Part shown: piece after piece, positions 20,532 through 30,576 of the stretch
Layout of the letters: each line of letters starts with the position of its first letter
Numbering within the stretch: the first letter of the stretch is position 1
NCBI RefSeq assembly: GCF_016881065.1
Contig: NZ_WXYN01000016.1
Coordinates: 446,569-510,568 of the forward strand
DNA: 64,000 nt
Reading direction: 5' to 3'
Source: Planococcus soli
GTDB lineage: Bacteria > Bacillota > Bacilli > Bacillales_A > Planococcaceae
Position numbers and translations under genes: made by a program
Notes under the pieces: model-generated
Seen by the model: only the letters and a program-made list of their open reading frames with translations
Told to the model about the DNA's origin: nothing
Databases searched by the model: none

Positions 20532-21497
20532 ATGGAACGAAGTCTTTCGATGGAATTAGTGCGTATCACTGAAGCGGCAGCAATTGCTTCTTCAAAATGG
20601 ATGGGCCGCGGCATGAAAGTTGAAGCGGATGATGCAGCGACCACTGCAATGAGAAAGGTATTTGATACCATTCCGATGCGTGGTGTCGTAGTCATCGGCG
20701 AAGGTGAAATGGATGAAGCGCCTATGCTGTATATCGGGGAAGAGTTGGGGACAGGCAACGGTCCTGAAGTGGACGTCGCCGTAGATCCTTTGGAAGGAAC
20801 AAATATTGTCGCTGCGGGTGGATGGAATGCTTTGGCAGTTCTTGCAATCGCGGATCGCGGCAACCTTCTGAATGCACCAGATATGTACATGGAAAAAATT
20901 GCGGTTGGGCCGGAATCAGTAGGCAAAATCGACATTAACGCTCCCGTCATCGACAACCTTCGTGCAGTGGCAAAAGCCAAAAATAAGGACATCGAAGAAG
21001 TCGTGGCCACAATTATGGACCGTCCGCGCCATCAGGATATCATTGACCAGATTCGTGCAGCGGGTGCCCGCATCAAACTGATCGATGACGGCGATGTAGC
21101 CGGTGCGATCAACACTGCATTCGACCAAACGGGTGTCGATATACTGTTCGGAACTGGCGGAGCACCTGAAGGCGTTATCGCAGCAGTCGGCTTAAAATGC
21201 CTGGGCGGTGAAATCCAAGGGAAATTGGTTCCTCAGAACGAAGAAGAAGCGCAGCGCTGCATCGATATGGGCATTGACGTAAGCAAAGTCCTGATGATGG
21301 AGGACCTTGTCAAAGGCGATGATGCCATTTTTGCGGCTACAGGCGTCACAGACGGCGAATTATTAAAAGGCGTTCAGCTTAAAGGCGGTTTCGCCGAAAG
21401 CCATACATTGGTTATGCGCGCGAAATCAGGCACGATCCGCTTTATCGAAGGGCGCCACAGCCTGCAGAAAAAGCCCAATCTTGTAATGAACGATTAA
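20532..21497 (+). CDS. glpX: Class II fructose-1,6-bisphosphatase
   Basis: A 321-residue GlpX-type phosphatase that removes the C1 phosphate of fructose-1,6-bisphosphate in gluconeogenesis. Metal-binding motifs are [11 protein letters not shown] and the DPLEGTN sequence near residue 85; GTGGAPEGV follows. Matches YwjI of B. subtilis in position. CTGGAGG precedes the ATG. Presence beside fbaA suits growth on fatty and branched acids, which requires gluconeogenesis. Confidence 0.95.
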   Translation: MERSLSMELVRITEAAAIASSKWMGRGMKVEADDAATTAMRKVFDTIPMRGVVVIGEGEMDEAPMLYIGEELGTGNGPEVDVAVDPLEGTNIVAAGGWNALAVLAIADRGNLLNAPDMYMEKIAVGPESVGKIDINAPVIDNLRAVAKAKNKDIEEVVATIMDRPRHQDIIDQIRAAGARIKLIDDGDVAGAINTAFDQTGVDILFGTGGAPEGVIAAVGLKCLGGEIQGKLVPQNEEEAQRCIDMGIDVSKVLMMEDLVKGDDAIFAATGVTDGELLKGVQLKGGFAESHTLVMRAKSGTIRFIEGRHSLQKKPNLVMND

Positions 21498-21517
21498 TGA
21501 TCCTACTTCATAAAATA

Positions 21518-21547
21518 AGTCCGGCAATTTGCCGGGCTTCTTCTTTA
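21518..21547 (+). terminator. Terminator after glpX
   Basis: Stem GTCCGGCAA/TTGCCGGGC followed by TTCTTCTTT. Confidence 0.75.
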
Positions 21548-21585
21548 AGATCTTCTCAATCATTCACTACTGATCCTCAAATCAT

Positions 21586-21744
21586 ATAAGTTGAATCTAT
21601 CTACGTTGAACTAAAAAAATTAGCTTTCAGCCATCGCTTCGGCCTCTTTGGGTAGAGCAAAGACGATTGCTCCTGCGCTAAAAAAATAGTAATCCTGAAG
21701 ACTTCTGAGAGAGCTGGAAAATTTAATGCAGTCCTTCAACTTAT
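21586..21744. repeat. 159-bp element with 10-bp terminal inverted repeats
   Basis: The perfect ends ATAAGTTGAA (21586) and TTCAACTTAT (21735) bracket a non-coding stretch between glpX and rho. Inside, CGGCCTCTTTGGGTAGAGC and GATTGCTCCTGCGC resemble Bacillales intergenic repeats. Other spacers begin with the same ATAAGTTGAAC (24273 and 56851) but lack the right end. It is MITE-like in form, but no target duplication is clear. Confidence 0.5.
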
Positions 21745-21786
21745 CTACAAACCAAAAATAATACGAATAAGAGTGGTGTCCGATAT

Positions 21787-23070
21787 ATGGCAACGATTAC
21801 AATCTCCGCATTGGAGAATATGACATTAAAAGAACTTTATAATTTAGCAAAAGAATATAAGCTGACCAATTACAGCAAGCTGACCAAAAAAGAATTGATT
21901 TTCGCGATTTTGAAAACGCGTGCAGAGCAGGAAGGGTTCTTCTTTATGGAAGGTGTTTTGGAGATAATCCAATCAGAAGGATTCGGCTTTCTGCGCCCGA
22001 TCAATTATTCGCCCAGTTCACAGGACATCTATATCTCCGCTTCCCAAATCCGCCGTTTTGATTTGAGAAATGGCGATAAAGTTTCCGGCAAAGTGCGTCC
22101 GCCAAAAGAAAATGAACGCTATTTCGGTTTGCTTCAAGTGGAAGCGGTAAACGGCGAAGATCCGGAAGTGGCCAAAGAACGCGTCCATTTCCCAGGGCTC
22201 ACGCCGCTTTACCCAGACCGCCACATCCGTTTGGAAACGACGCCCGATCATTTGTCCACGCGTATCATGGACTTGGTCGCGCCGGTCGGTTTTGGCCAAC
22301 GGGGTCTGATTGTGGCACCGCCAAAAGCCGGTAAGACGATGCTGTTGAAAGAAATCGCCAATTCGATCACGACCAATCATCCGGAAGCGGAATTGATTGT
22401 CCTGCTGATTGACGAGCGTCCTGAAGAAGTGACGGATATCGAACGGTCGGTAGATGCAGACGTTGTCTCGTCGACATTTGATGAAGTGCCCGAAAATCAT
22501 GTCAAGGTTGCAGAACTTGTTCTCGAACGTGCGATGCGCCTCGTCGAACATAAACGTGACGTTGTCATTTTGATGGATTCGATTACACGTTTGGCGCGAG
22601 CATATAACTTGGTTATTCCGCCGAGCGGCCGTACACTATCAGGAGGAATCGATCCTGCAGCTTTCCACCGGCCGAAACGCTTTTTTGGAGCAGCACGCAA
22701 TATCGAAGAGGGCGGCAGTTTGACAATTTTAGCCACTGCTTTAGTGGAGACCGGATCCCGCATGGACGAAGTCATTTACGAGGAATTTAAGGGGACGGGC
22801 AATATGGAGTTGCATCTTGACCGATCTTTGGCAGAACGCCGCATCTTCCCGGCACTTGATATTCGCCGGTCCGGAACACGCAAAGAGGAATTGCTGATTG
22901 AGCCGAAGCAGCTCGAAAAGCTTTGGTCCATTCGAAAAACCTTCTCGGATTCGCATGATTTTGGTGAACGTTTCTTGAGAAAAATGAGTCAAACAGATAC
23001 AAACGAAGAATTTTTTGAGCAATTGGCAACGGAAATGAAAACCCATCGAAGCAACAAGAAGATGATTTAA
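21787..23070 (+). CDS. rho: Transcription termination factor Rho
   Basis: A 427-residue hexameric RNA helicase. The N-terminal Rho-N helix bundle ([19 protein letters not shown]) is followed by the cold-shock RNA-binding domain ([19 protein letters not shown]) and the RecA-type ATPase, with Walker [11 protein letters not shown] and Walker [16 protein letters not shown]. Length is typical of Bacillus Rho, without large insertions. About 290 bp of repeat-containing spacer precedes it. Confidence 0.96.
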   Translation: MATITISALENMTLKELYNLAKEYKLTNYSKLTKKELIFAILKTRAEQEGFFFMEGVLEIIQSEGFGFLRPINYSPSSQDIYISASQIRRFDLRNGDKVSGKVRPPKENERYFGLLQVEAVNGEDPEVAKERVHFPGLTPLYPDRHIRLETTPDHLSTRIMDLVAPVGFGQRGLIVAPPKAGKTMLLKEIANSITTNHPEAELIVLLIDERPEEVTDIERSVDADVVSSTFDEVPENHVKVAELVLERAMRLVEHKRDVVILMDSITRLARAYNLVIPPSGRTLSGGIDPAAFHRPKRFFGAARNIEEGGSLTILATALVETGSRMDEVIYEEFKGTGNMELHLDRSLAERRIFPALDIRRSGTRKEELLIEPKQLEKLWSIRKTFSDSHDFGERFLRKMSQTDTNEEFFEQLATEMKTHRSNKKMI

Positions 23071-23074
23071 TTGC

Positions 23075-23103
23075 TTGCAAAATTTGTGGGAATTTGATAT
23101 GAT
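23075..23103 (+). promoter_or_regulatory. rpmE promoter
   Basis: TTGCAA (23075-23080) and TATGAT (23098-23103) are 17 bp apart, immediately after the rho stop. Predicted start is near 23110, giving a leader of about 110 bases. Confidence 0.7.
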
Positions 23104-23126
23104 TATGAAAGTGAATCAAAGCAAAG

Positions 23127-23166
23127 CTATTGCATATACGGTCTAAAGAACCGTGTAAGGCAATAG
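23127..23166 (+). promoter_or_regulatory. Long hairpin in the rpmE leader
   Basis: CTATTGC-ATATACGGTC pairs with AACCGTGTAAGGCAATAG with few interruptions around the loop TAAAG. No T-run follows, so it is not an intrinsic terminator. It could be an autoregulatory ribosomal-protein site or an RNA stability element (inference). Confidence 0.55.
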
Positions 23167-23219
23167 TAAAATAGATTAAACTCTGTTCCAGATGGTTCAG
23201 GGCGAGAGGAGAAAATAGT

Positions 23220-23435
23220 ATGAAAACAGGTATTCATCCAGATTACAAACAAGCTACAGTAACTTGCTCATGTGGGAACTCTTTCACAACTGGTTCTGTA
23301 AAAGAAAACATCAGCGTTGAGCTTTGCTCTGAATGTCATCCATTCTACACTGGACGTCAGAAATTCGCATCAGCAGATGGCCGCGTAGATCGTTTCAACA
23401 AAAAATACGGCCTAAAAGAAGAAATCAACGAGTAA
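23220..23435 (+). CDS. rpmE: Ribosomal protein bL31, zinc-binding (type A)
   Basis: A 71-residue large-subunit protein with four cysteines, Cys16, Cys18, Cys36 and Cys39, the zinc-binding form. It starts [19 protein letters not shown], the family signature. GAGAGGAG precedes the ATG. Zinc-free paralogues (YtiA-type) are produced under zinc limitation in relatives; none is in this window. Confidence 0.96.
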   Translation: MKTGIHPDYKQATVTCSCGNSFTTGSVKENISVELCSECHPFYTGRQKFASADGRVDRFNKKYGLKEEINE

Positions 23436-23443
23436 ATAAAAAT

Positions 23444-23484
23444 ATACCTGCCTAGCGCGCAAACGCCTGGCGGGTATTTTTTTT
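23444..23484 (+). terminator. Terminator after rpmE
   Basis: ATACCTGCC..GGCGGGTAT stem with an inner GCGC pairing and a run of eight T. Confidence 0.85.
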
Positions 23485-23677
23485 CGCCTTCTATCTGAAA
23501 AAATACCTTACATATTCCAAGAAAACAGCAAGCTGCAGTATTATTTTTGATAGAATAAAGAGAAACATCACCTGCATCAAAGCATGTCGTTTCTACAACT
23601 CGGATACGTAAATTTCTAGGTTTTCCTTAACAAGAAGGACAACAAAAACAACAAAGTGTTTGAAAGGGGTATTACCT

Positions 23678-24268
23678 ATGTACGTCATGAAACAAACAGG
23701 ATGGGTTGAATTGATCTGTGGCAGCATGTTTTCCGGAAAATCAGAAGAGCTGATCCGCCGTGTCCGACGTTCCCAGTTCGCCAAACAAAAAATTGCCGTT
23801 TTTAAACCGAAAATCGATGACCGTTACAGTAAAGAAGCGGTTGTTTCGCATAATGGAGCCACTGTGATTGCTTTGCCAATTTCCCGTTCCAATGAAATGT
23901 GGGAGTATATTACCGATGAATTCGATGTTATTGCCATAGATGAAGCCCAGTTTTTTGACGAAGATATTATTGAAAATGTCCAAAAACTGGCCAACCATGG
24001 TTTCCGTGTTATCGTGGCCGGACTTGACCAGGATTTCAGAGGACGTCCATTCGGCCCGATGCCGGCATTGTTGGCAATCGCTGAACAAGTGACCAAACTT
24101 CAAGCTGTCTGTACCGTCTGCGGTTCTCCAGCAAGCCGCACGCAGCGCTTAATCGACGGAAAACCGGCAGGCTCGGACGATCCGACAATTCTGGTAGGTG
24201 CATCAGAAGCTTACGAGCCTCGCTGCCGCCATCACCACGAAGTGCCGACAGGCGTTACTGTTAAGTGA
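23678..24268 (+). CDS. tdk: Thymidine kinase
   Basis: A 196-residue type II thymidine kinase that salvages deoxythymidine. P-loop [11 protein letters not shown] (residues 15-25), Walker B-like [10 protein letters not shown] with the catalytic Glu, and a zinc site from CTVCGS and the C-terminal CRHHH. The ATG at 23678 follows GAAAGGGG; a TTG at 23660 overlaps that site. Synteny rpmE-tdk-prfA matches B. subtilis. Confidence 0.95.
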   Translation: MYVMKQTGWVELICGSMFSGKSEELIRRVRRSQFAKQKIAVFKPKIDDRYSKEAVVSHNGATVIALPISRSNEMWEYITDEFDVIAIDEAQFFDEDIIENVQKLANHGFRVIVAGLDQDFRGRPFGPMPALLAIAEQVTKLQAVCTVCGSPASRTQRLIDGKPAGSDDPTILVGASEAYEPRCRHHHEVPTGVTVK

Positions 24269-24272
24269 ATAG

Positions 24273-24420
24273 ATAAGTTGAACTAATGATATTCGTCTGC
24301 TGATATTCCGCAAACCAACTTCGTTCTCGGACCCGCAGGATGCGGTTCATGCAGTTGACGAGATAGGACGTCGCGGATTGCCCGCGGAAAGCGTCCGCTT
24401 GGAGTGATTTCTTCATCACT
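24273..24420. repeat. Degenerate dispersed repeat between tdk and prfA
   Basis: Begins ATAAGTTGAACT and includes CCCGCAGGATGCGG and GCCCGCGGAAAGCGTCCGCT, a signature of a common Bacillales intergenic repeat. A related stretch with GAAAGCGTCCGC lies at about 57029. No gene is seen in this spacer. Confidence 0.5.
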
Positions 24421-24456
24421 AATAAAAACAAAAAAATAGAACTCGAGGTGACACCC

Positions 24457-25536
24457 ATGTTTGATCGATTACAATCAGTGGAAGATAGATACGACCGTTT
24501 AAACGAACTGCTGAGCGACCCGGATATCGTCAGCGATACCAATAAACTGCGCGAGTATTCCAAAGAACAATCCGATTTGCAGGATACGGTTGAGACATAC
24601 CGGGAATATAAAGATTTGACCGCCCAACTGGCCGAAGCGAAAGCCATGTTCGACGACAAGATGGATGCCGACATGCGCGAAATGGTCAAAGAAGAAGTCA
24701 GTGAACTTGAAGGGCAAATTACAGTAGTTGAAGAGCGTCTTCACAAACTGTTGATTCCTAAAGATCCCAATGACGATAAAAACGTCATTATGGAAATTCG
24801 TGGAGCGGCTGGTGGAGATGAAGCGGCTTTGTTTGCCGGCGATCTTTACCGCATGTATACACGTTTTGCCGAATCCAATGGCTGGAAAGTACAAGTGATG
24901 GATTCGAGCCCGACAGGACTTGGCGGCTTCAAGGAAATTGTTTTCATGATTACCGGGAAAGGCGCTTATTCGAAAATGAAATATGAAAATGGCGCCCACC
25001 GTGTACAGCGGGTTCCAGAAACCGAATCTGGCGGAAGAATCCATACTTCCACTGCAACAGTGGCTTGTTTGCCGGAAGTGGAAGAAGTGGAAATTGAAAT
25101 TCATGACAATGATATCCGGACAGATACCTACGCATCTTCAGGCGCTGGTGGACAATCGGTCAACACGACAATGTCAGCCGTCCGCCTAACGCATCTTCCA
25201 ACGAATACTGTCGTAACTTGTCAGGATGAAAAATCGCAGATTAAAAACAAAGCCAGTGCAATGAAAGTATTGCGTGCACGCGTCTACGAGAAATTCCAGC
25301 AGGAAGCTCAGGCTGAATACGACGCAGTCCGTAAATCTGCAGTTGGAACGGGCGACCGTTCTGAACGGATTCGGACATACAACTATCCTCAAAACCGGGT
25401 AACGGATCACCGGATCGGCTTGACAATTCAAAAGCTGGACCAGATTTTACAAGGGAAAATGGATGAAATTATCGATGCATTGATTGTGGAAGAACAATCG
25501 GCACGCATGGAAAGCCTGAACAATGACCAAGCTTAA
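24457..25536 (+). CDS. prfA: Peptide chain release factor 1
   Basis: A 359-residue factor that reads UAA and UAG stop codons. The catalytic GGQ is at residues 231-233 within [12 protein letters not shown], and the codon-recognition tripeptide of RF1 type is PET (187-189) rather than the SPF of RF2. The ATG at 24457 has CTCGAGGTG upstream; a GTG three codons earlier overlaps it. The next gene encodes the methyltransferase that modifies the GGQ glutamine and overlaps by 14 bp. Confidence 0.97.
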   Translation: MFDRLQSVEDRYDRLNELLSDPDIVSDTNKLREYSKEQSDLQDTVETYREYKDLTAQLAEAKAMFDDKMDADMREMVKEEVSELEGQITVVEERLHKLLIPKDPNDDKNVIMEIRGAAGGDEAALFAGDLYRMYTRFAESNGWKVQVMDSSPTGLGGFKEIVFMITGKGAYSKMKYENGAHRVQRVPETESGGRIHTSTATVACLPEVEEVEIEIHDNDIRTDTYASSGAGGQSVNTTMSAVRLTHLPTNTVVTCQDEKSQIKNKASAMKVLRARVYEKFQQEAQAEYDAVRKSAVGTGDRSERIRTYNYPQNRVTDHRIGLTIQKLDQILQGKMDEIIDALIVEEQSARMESLNNDQA

Positions 25537-26380
25537 GTATGTTTTTGAGGCCCTCAAGAGGGCTTCTTCTTATTTAGAGGCAAACGGCCGCGAAGAAGGG
25601 GCAGCACGCATCCTTCTGCAGCACGAGTTGGGACTAACGTATTCCGGTCTGATTGCTGCGATGCGCGACGAAATCACGGAGCAGCAATTTGAAAACTTCT
25701 GGATAAATGTCGAGCAGCACGCCAAAGGAATTCCTGTTCAGCATTTGACAGGCAGCGAAGAATTCTATGGAAGAAACTTTTTGGTAAATTCGGATGTATT
25801 GATACCAAGGCCGGAAACCGAAGAGTTAATAGAAGAAACACTGGGGCTAATCGGTCGTTATCTGACAAAAAAAGAACTGTCCATTGCCGATATTGGAACG
25901 GGCAGCGGAGTTATTGCCATCACGATGAAATGTGAGCTGCCATCAGCACAAATAACTGCCACTGATATTTCGCAGGCTGCATTAGAAGTGGCTGCAAAAA
26001 ATGCAGGACTATTGAATGCTGAAATCGACTTTCGCTTAGGCAACTTAAGCGAACCGATACAAGACAGGAAATGGGATGTTATTTTATCCAATCCGCCTTA
26101 TATTGCCCATGCCGAAGCACCTGGATTATCGGATAGCGTTCGCGACTTTGAACCTCACAGTGCTTTGTTTGCGGATAAAGAAGGTTTGGATCTTTACGAA
26201 AAAATGGCTCAACAATTGCCGGATTTGCTCCAAAAGCCGGGTATCATCGGATTCGAAATAGGTTATCAACAGGGAGCAGCAGTCGAAAAGATGTTAAGAG
26301 ACGCTTTTCCAGATGCTTTGGTCTATAGTAAAAAAGATATCAACAAAAATGATCGGATGGTTTTTGCAATAATCGAGTAG
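25523..26380 (+). CDS. prmC: Release factor glutamine methyltransferase
   Basis: A 285-residue SAM-dependent enzyme that methylates the GGQ glutamine of release factors. The SAM-binding motif is [13 protein letters not shown] (121-133) and the catalytic NPPY is at 190-193. The N-terminal helical bundle (1-75) is the substrate-recognition domain of this family. Translation is likely coupled to prfA. In B. subtilis spoIIR and other genes lie between this gene and ywlC; here sua5 follows after 90 bp. Confidence 0.95.
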   Translation: MTKLKYVFEALKRASSYLEANGREEGAARILLQHELGLTYSGLIAAMRDEITEQQFENFWINVEQHAKGIPVQHLTGSEEFYGRNFLVNSDVLIPRPETEELIEETLGLIGRYLTKKELSIADIGTGSGVIAITMKCELPSAQITATDISQAALEVAAKNAGLLNAEIDFRLGNLSEPIQDRKWDVILSNPPYIAHAEAPGLSDSVRDFEPHSALFADKEGLDLYEKMAQQLPDLLQKPGIIGFEIGYQQGAAVEKMLRDAFPDALVYSKKDINKNDRMVFAIIE

Positions 26381-26381
26381 G

Positions 26382-26541
26382 TTATGCACAAAACGTGCAT
26401 GATTAAGAGCTAGTTATCCACTTATTGTGGATAAAATGACGAAAACCCTTAAAAAATAGGAGTTGTTCATGTGAAAACGGAAGTTATTTCTGTGGATAAG
26501 AATGTGGATGAAGAAAAATGTTATGCACAGGCTGTGGAAAT
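26382..26541. promoter_or_regulatory. DnaA-box cluster between prmC and sua5
   Basis: Four perfect TTATNCACA boxes lie within 150 bp: 26382-26390 (plus), 26426-26434 (minus), 26491-26499 (minus) and 26521-26529 (plus). Near matches are TTATCCACT at 26414-26422 and TCATCCACA at 26503-26511 (minus). Boxes at 26414 and 26426 form an inverted pair. Several lie inside the start of sua5. B. subtilis has an oriC-proximal DnaA-box cluster beside ywlC, the sua5 orthologue, so the position is conserved. Confidence 0.75.
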
Positions 26542-27463
26542 CCTTCGGTCGGGTGATGTTGTCGCGTTTCCAACCGAAACGGTTTACGGATTGGGAGCAG
26601 ATGCTACGAATTCGGAAGCGGTAAGCAAAATCTTTGAAGCGAAGGGACGGCCAGCAGATAATCCCTTGATAGTTCACGTGGGTTCGAAAGAGGCAGCACT
26701 GACTCATGTGCAGGAAGTTTCTGCTAAAGCGCTGCAATGTATGGATGCATTTTGGCCAGGCGCTTTAACTTTGATCATGCAGGAAAAACCAGGAACGTTT
26801 GCCGGTAATGTTACGGCAAACCTGGATACGGTGGGCATTCGTGTTCCCAATCATCCGGTAGCACTCAAACTGTTGCAGGAGCTGAAATTGCCTTTGGCTG
26901 CACCTAGCGCCAACACCAGTGGCAAGCCCAGCCCGACTTTAGCTGAGCATGTCTATCATGATATGAATGGCAAAATCCCATTGATTTTAGATGGGGGCGC
27001 TACGGAAATCGGCATTGAATCTACGGTTTTGGATACGACTTGTGAACCGCCGGTCATATTGCGTCCGGGGAAAGTGTCGAAAGAACAGATTGAACAAGTT
27101 ATTGGAATGGTTCGATCAGCGTCTCAAAACAAAACGAACGCACCCAAATCGCCGGGAATGAAATACATGCATTATGCACCTTCTGCGCCGTTGTATTTGA
27201 TTGAAAACGAAGCGAGATTGATTGAAAAAGCGATTGAATATGTCCAGAAAAAAGGGAAGCGTGTGGCTGTCATCAGTGAAAGTGAATACCCGACGGCCGA
27301 CTATAATTTTCCGCTTTCCACAGAAAGCCTGTATGCCAGTTTACGGAAATGCGATTCGACGGATGCGGACCTGATTTTAGCTTCGGTTGAGAGCGGCATG
27401 CAGCAAAACGATGCATTGATGAACAGGCTCGAAAAGGCAGCCGACCATAAGTGGTTCAGCTGA
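26471..27463 (+). CDS. sua5: Threonylcarbamoyl-AMP synthase
   Basis: A 330-residue enzyme that makes threonylcarbamoyl-AMP for the t6A37 modification of ANN-decoding tRNAs. The N-terminal YrdC/TsaC domain (to about residue 205) contains SKIFEAKGRPADNPLIVHV and the SANTSGKPSPT loop. A linker and a C-terminal Sua5 domain follow, so it is the long form (YwlC in B. subtilis). The GTG at 26471 is supported by AGGAG 8 bases upstream. The first 24 codons are overlapped by the DnaA-box cluster. Confidence 0.93.
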   Translation: MKTEVISVDKNVDEEKCYAQAVEILRSGDVVAFPTETVYGLGADATNSEAVSKIFEAKGRPADNPLIVHVGSKEAALTHVQEVSAKALQCMDAFWPGALTLIMQEKPGTFAGNVTANLDTVGIRVPNHPVALKLLQELKLPLAAPSANTSGKPSPTLAEHVYHDMNGKIPLILDGGATEIGIESTVLDTTCEPPVILRPGKVSKEQIEQVIGMVRSASQNKTNAPKSPGMKYMHYAPSAPLYLIENEARLIEKAIEYVQKKGKRVAVISESEYPTADYNFPLSTESLYASLRKCDSTDADLILASVESGMQQNDALMNRLEKAADHKWFS

Positions 27464-27484
27464 TTTGTTGAAGGAGGGTGCAGC

Positions 27485-27913
27485 ATGAAGATTCTTTTTG
27501 TTTGTACAGGCAACACGTGCCGAAGTCCGATGGCTGAAGCCATTTTGTCTGCCCGGAACCTGCCGGGAATTGAAGCGAGGTCTGCCGGTATATTTGCCGG
27601 CATTGCGCCTTTATCCAAAAATGCGCAAGCCGTTTTGGCCCAACAGCAAATTCTTTTCACACATACGTCAAAGCCGCTCGATACGCAGGATATGCTTTGG
27701 GCAGAGTTGATATTGACCATGACCTATTCGCATAAAATGACGCTTTTGCAAGCATATCCTGAAGCAGCGACAAAAATGTATACACTGAAGGAATTTGCTG
27801 ATGGATCTGCGGAGGATATCAGTGATCCTTACGGTGGCCCCCTAGAGCTTTATGAGCAGACATTCCAGGAACTTCAAGTTTTAGTTGATAAGTTAATCAT
27901 AAAATTGACATGA
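27485..27913 (+). CDS. ywlE: Protein arginine phosphatase YwlE
   Basis: A 142-residue low-molecular-weight phosphatase fold. The P-loop CTGNTCRS (Cys7 to Ser14) has Thr11, the residue that gives YwlE its preference for phosphoarginine over phosphotyrosine. The C-terminal DISDPYGG carries the general acid Asp. It reverses McsB arginine phosphorylation in stress control and protein degradation. AAGGAGGG precedes the ATG. mntP, which lies before ywlE in B. subtilis, is absent here. Confidence 0.92.
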   Translation: MKILFVCTGNTCRSPMAEAILSARNLPGIEARSAGIFAGIAPLSKNAQAVLAQQQILFTHTSKPLDTQDMLWAELILTMTYSHKMTLLQAYPEAATKMYTLKEFADGSAEDISDPYGGPLELYEQTFQELQVLVDKLIIKLT

Positions 27914-27916
27914 GTT

Positions 27917-27958
27917 AAAAAGACAGGCAAGCCCCTCGAGGCTTAGTCTGTCTTTTTT
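27917..27958 (+). terminator. Terminator after ywlE
   Basis: Stem AAAAAGACAG/CTGTCTTTTTT with an inner AAGCC..GGCTT hairpin and a T-run. Confidence 0.85.
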
Positions 27959-28065
27959 GCGTAAAAATGTTAGAATTGATTAAAAGCGTGATGGGCATTC
28001 GGCACGATTCGACAATGCGCTTTTGGCTGATCCATAAATTTGATTTTAAGAAAAGAGGGCATATC

Positions 28066-28503
28066 ATGAAAGTGGCAATTTCATCAGATCACGGCGGCAA
28101 TAACCTGCGCAAAGAAATCGTAAACCTAATGAACGAAATCGGCATCGAATATCAGGATTTTGGTCCGCATACGGACGATTCGGTCGATTATCCCGATTAT
28201 GCAAAACCGGTTGCAGACCGTGTCGCGAGCGGGGAGTTTGATCGCGGTATTCTGATTTGCGGAACGGGCATCGGCATGTCCATCTCAGCCAACAAAGTCA
28301 AAGGCATCCGTTGTGCACTTGTGCATGATGTATTCAGCGCAAAAGCGACAAGAGAGCATAATGATTCCAATATTTTGGCAATGGGTGAGCGCGTCATAGG
28401 CCCGGGGCTTGCGCGAGAAATCGCTCAAACTTGGCTGACTGAAGAATTTGAAGGCGGCAGGCACGAAAAACGCATCCAAAAAATCACAGACCTCGAAAAA
28501 TAA
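28066..28503 (+). CDS. rpiB: Ribose-5-phosphate isomerase B
   Basis: A 145-residue RpiB/LacA-family isomerase. SSDHGG (6-11) and CGTGIGMSI hold the catalytic residues, with Asp, Cys and His conserved as in RpiB. It corresponds to YwlF. The start at 28066 follows AAGAGGG. An in-frame ATG at 27967 would add 33 residues without family likeness and lies just after the terminator, so it is not used. Confidence 0.93.
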   Translation: MKVAISSDHGGNNLRKEIVNLMNEIGIEYQDFGPHTDDSVDYPDYAKPVADRVASGEFDRGILICGTGIGMSISANKVKGIRCALVHDVFSAKATREHNDSNILAMGERVIGPGLAREIAQTWLTEEFEGGRHEKRIQKITDLEK

Positions 28504-28515
28504 GGAGGAGTCGGC

Positions 28516-29100
28516 ATGCAAACATTATGGCAATTGCAACTTGAAGAGGTTTTAAGCGAATTGGAGCAGCAGATCGATTTCAGGAAAGGCCAAGTGTTTG
28601 TAGTCGGCTGTTCAACGTCGGAAGTGGCAGGAAAACGCATCGGGACAGGCGGCGGACTTGATATTGCAGAAGGCCTGTTTGAACCTTTAGAGAAATTCGC
28701 GGCCCGCCATCACCTGTTTTTGGCTTTTCAAGGCTGTGAGCATATTAACCGTGCATTGACGGTAGAACGTCGGGCAGCCGAGAAATATGGTTGGGAACCT
28801 GTCACTGTAATTCCGGTCGCAAAAGCAGGCGGTTCGATGAGTGCTTATGCATACGGCAACATGACCGATCCTGTGGTGGTGGAAGAAATTCAGGCTCACG
28901 CTGGGATTGATATTGGGCAAACGATGATCGGCATGCATTTGAAAAGAGTTGCCGTTCCGTTGCGAACATCTGTTAAACTAGTAGGTGAAGCGATTGTGGC
29001 GGCTGCAACGACACGGCCGAAATTGATTGGCGGTGAACGTGCAAGCTACAATCGTGAGCTTGTTCAATCACGGGAGGGATATACAGATGGAATTGATTAA
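28516..29100 (+). CDS. ywlG: YwlG-like protein (DUF436/UPF0340)
   Basis: A 194-residue protein of the UPF0340 (TIGR01440) family, always found next to glyA or rpiB in Bacillales. Conserved stretches are [28 protein letters not shown] and [18 protein letters not shown]. Biochemical function unknown to me. It starts 12 bp after rpiB with AAGGAGG, and its end overlaps the start of glyA by 14 bp, so the three are probably one operon. Confidence 0.9.
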   Translation: MQTLWQLQLEEVLSELEQQIDFRKGQVFVVGCSTSEVAGKRIGTGGGLDIAEGLFEPLEKFAARHHLFLAFQGCEHINRALTVERRAAEKYGWEPVTVIPVAKAGGSMSAYAYGNMTDPVVVEEIQAHAGIDIGQTMIGMHLKRVAVPLRTSVKLVGEAIVAAATTRPKLIGGERASYNRELVQSREGYTDGID

Positions 29101-30322
29101 GACGCAAGACCCAGCAGTATATGAAGCGATGAACGCAGAAAAAGAAAGACAGGAAGCGAATATCGAATTGATCGCCTCTGAAAACTTTGTCTCACAAGCC
29201 GTTATGGATGCACAGGGATCGGTATTGACGAACAAATACGCGGAAGGCTATCCGGGCAAACGCTATTACGGTGGCTGCGAATTTGTCGACGTTGTTGAAA
29301 ATATTGCCCGCGACCGCCTGAAAGAAATTTTCGGAGCGGAGCACGCAAACGTTCAGCCGCATTCCGGATCACAAGCCAATATGGCTGTCTATACAGCAGT
29401 TTTGGAAAAAGGCGACACCATTCTTGGAATGAACTTGAACCACGGCGGACACTTGACGCACGGCAGTAAAGTGAATTTCAGCGGAATGCAGTATAACTTT
29501 GTTGAGTACGGTGTCACTGAAGAAGAGCAATTGATCGATTACGAAGCAGTCCGCCAGGCAGCCTTGGAACACAAGCCTAAAATGGTGGTTGCTGGAGCAA
29601 GCGCTTATTCACGCCAGTTGGATTTCGCTAAATTCCGTGAAATTGCTGATGAAGTCGGAGCATATCTGATGGTCGACATGGCCCATATTGCCGGTCTTGT
29701 TGCCACTGGAGCCCATTCCAACCCTGTCCCTCACGCCCATTTTGTAACATCGACTACGCATAAAACACTTCGCGGGCCACGCGGCGGGTTGATTCTCTGC
29801 AATGAGGAATTTGCGAAAAAAATCGATAAAACCATCTTCCCGGGAATTCAAGGCGGTCCGCTTATGCACGTAATCGCAGCAAAAGCTGTCGCATTCGGCG
29901 AAGCGCTGCAGCCGGAATTCAAAACCTATATTGAACAAGTCGTGAAAAATGCCAATGCACTTGCTGAAAGCTTGATTGCTGAAGGCGTGAACATCGTCTC
30001 AGGCGGCACAGACAATCACTTGCTGCTGCTCGACCTTCGCTCGTTGAACCTGACAGGGAAAGTTGCAGAACATGTACTGGATGAAGTCGGTATTACGACA
30101 AACAAAAATACCATTCCTTTTGATCCGGAAAGCCCATTCGTCACTTCGGGTATCCGTTTAGGAACGGCTGCTGTTACATCACGCGGTTTTAAAGAAGCGG
30201 AAATGAAGGAAATTGCTTCCATTATGGCAATGCTTCTGAAAAATCCGGAAGACGAATCAGTGAAAAAAGATGCTGCAGAACGCACAGCTACATTGACTGC
30301 TGCACATCCTTTATATAAATAA
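29087..30322 (+). CDS. glyA: Serine hydroxymethyltransferase
   Basis: A 411-residue PLP enzyme converting serine and tetrahydrofolate to glycine and 5,10-methylene-THF. The PLP lysine lies in [23 protein letters not shown] and the HGGHLTHG motif are family signatures. The ATG at 29087 uses CGGGAGGG and overlaps ywlG, implying coupled translation. A strong terminator follows. Confidence 0.97.
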   Translation: MELIKTQDPAVYEAMNAEKERQEANIELIASENFVSQAVMDAQGSVLTNKYAEGYPGKRYYGGCEFVDVVENIARDRLKEIFGAEHANVQPHSGSQANMAVYTAVLEKGDTILGMNLNHGGHLTHGSKVNFSGMQYNFVEYGVTEEEQLIDYEAVRQAALEHKPKMVVAGASAYSRQLDFAKFREIADEVGAYLMVDMAHIAGLVATGAHSNPVPHAHFVTSTTHKTLRGPRGGLILCNEEFAKKIDKTIFPGIQGGPLMHVIAAKAVAFGEALQPEFKTYIEQVVKNANALAESLIAEGVNIVSGGTDNHLLLLDLRSLNLTGKVAEHVLDEVGITTNKNTIPFDPESPFVTSGIRLGTAAVTSRGFKEAEMKEIASIMAMLLKNPEDESVKKDAAERTATLTAAHPLYK

Positions 30323-30326
30323 ATCC

Positions 30327-30368
30327 ATACAGCTGCCGGGTAATGACGCTTGGCAGCTGTATTTTTTC
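30327..30368 (+). terminator. Terminator after glyA
   Basis: Perfect stem ATACAGCTGCC/GGCAGCTGTAT followed by T-rich sequence. Confidence 0.9.
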
Positions 30369-30576
30369 TCTAAGTAAGTTAAACTGAAGCCCAACTTTAA
30401 ACAACCAATGGGCCAGAAGACAGAGCTGATTTGCTTCACAATTTTTTACAAAACACCAGAAAAATAAATTTCCTTTTAGTTTTAAGGAATTTCTCAACGA
30501 TGTCCAATGCGGTGAGAAAAGGGGATCCTTTAACTCATTTGAATACATAGAATTGTCAACAGGAGGGACGCGTCGT

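Noticed and set aside
27967-28065. Upstream in-frame ATG that would lengthen RpiB by 33 residues
   Set aside because: RpiB proteins start at MKVAISSDHGG; the extension lies just after a terminator and has no ribosome site.
27914-28065. tRNA or small RNA gene between ywlE and rpiB
   Set aside because: Only a terminator and AT-rich promoter-like sequence are seen; no cloverleaf.
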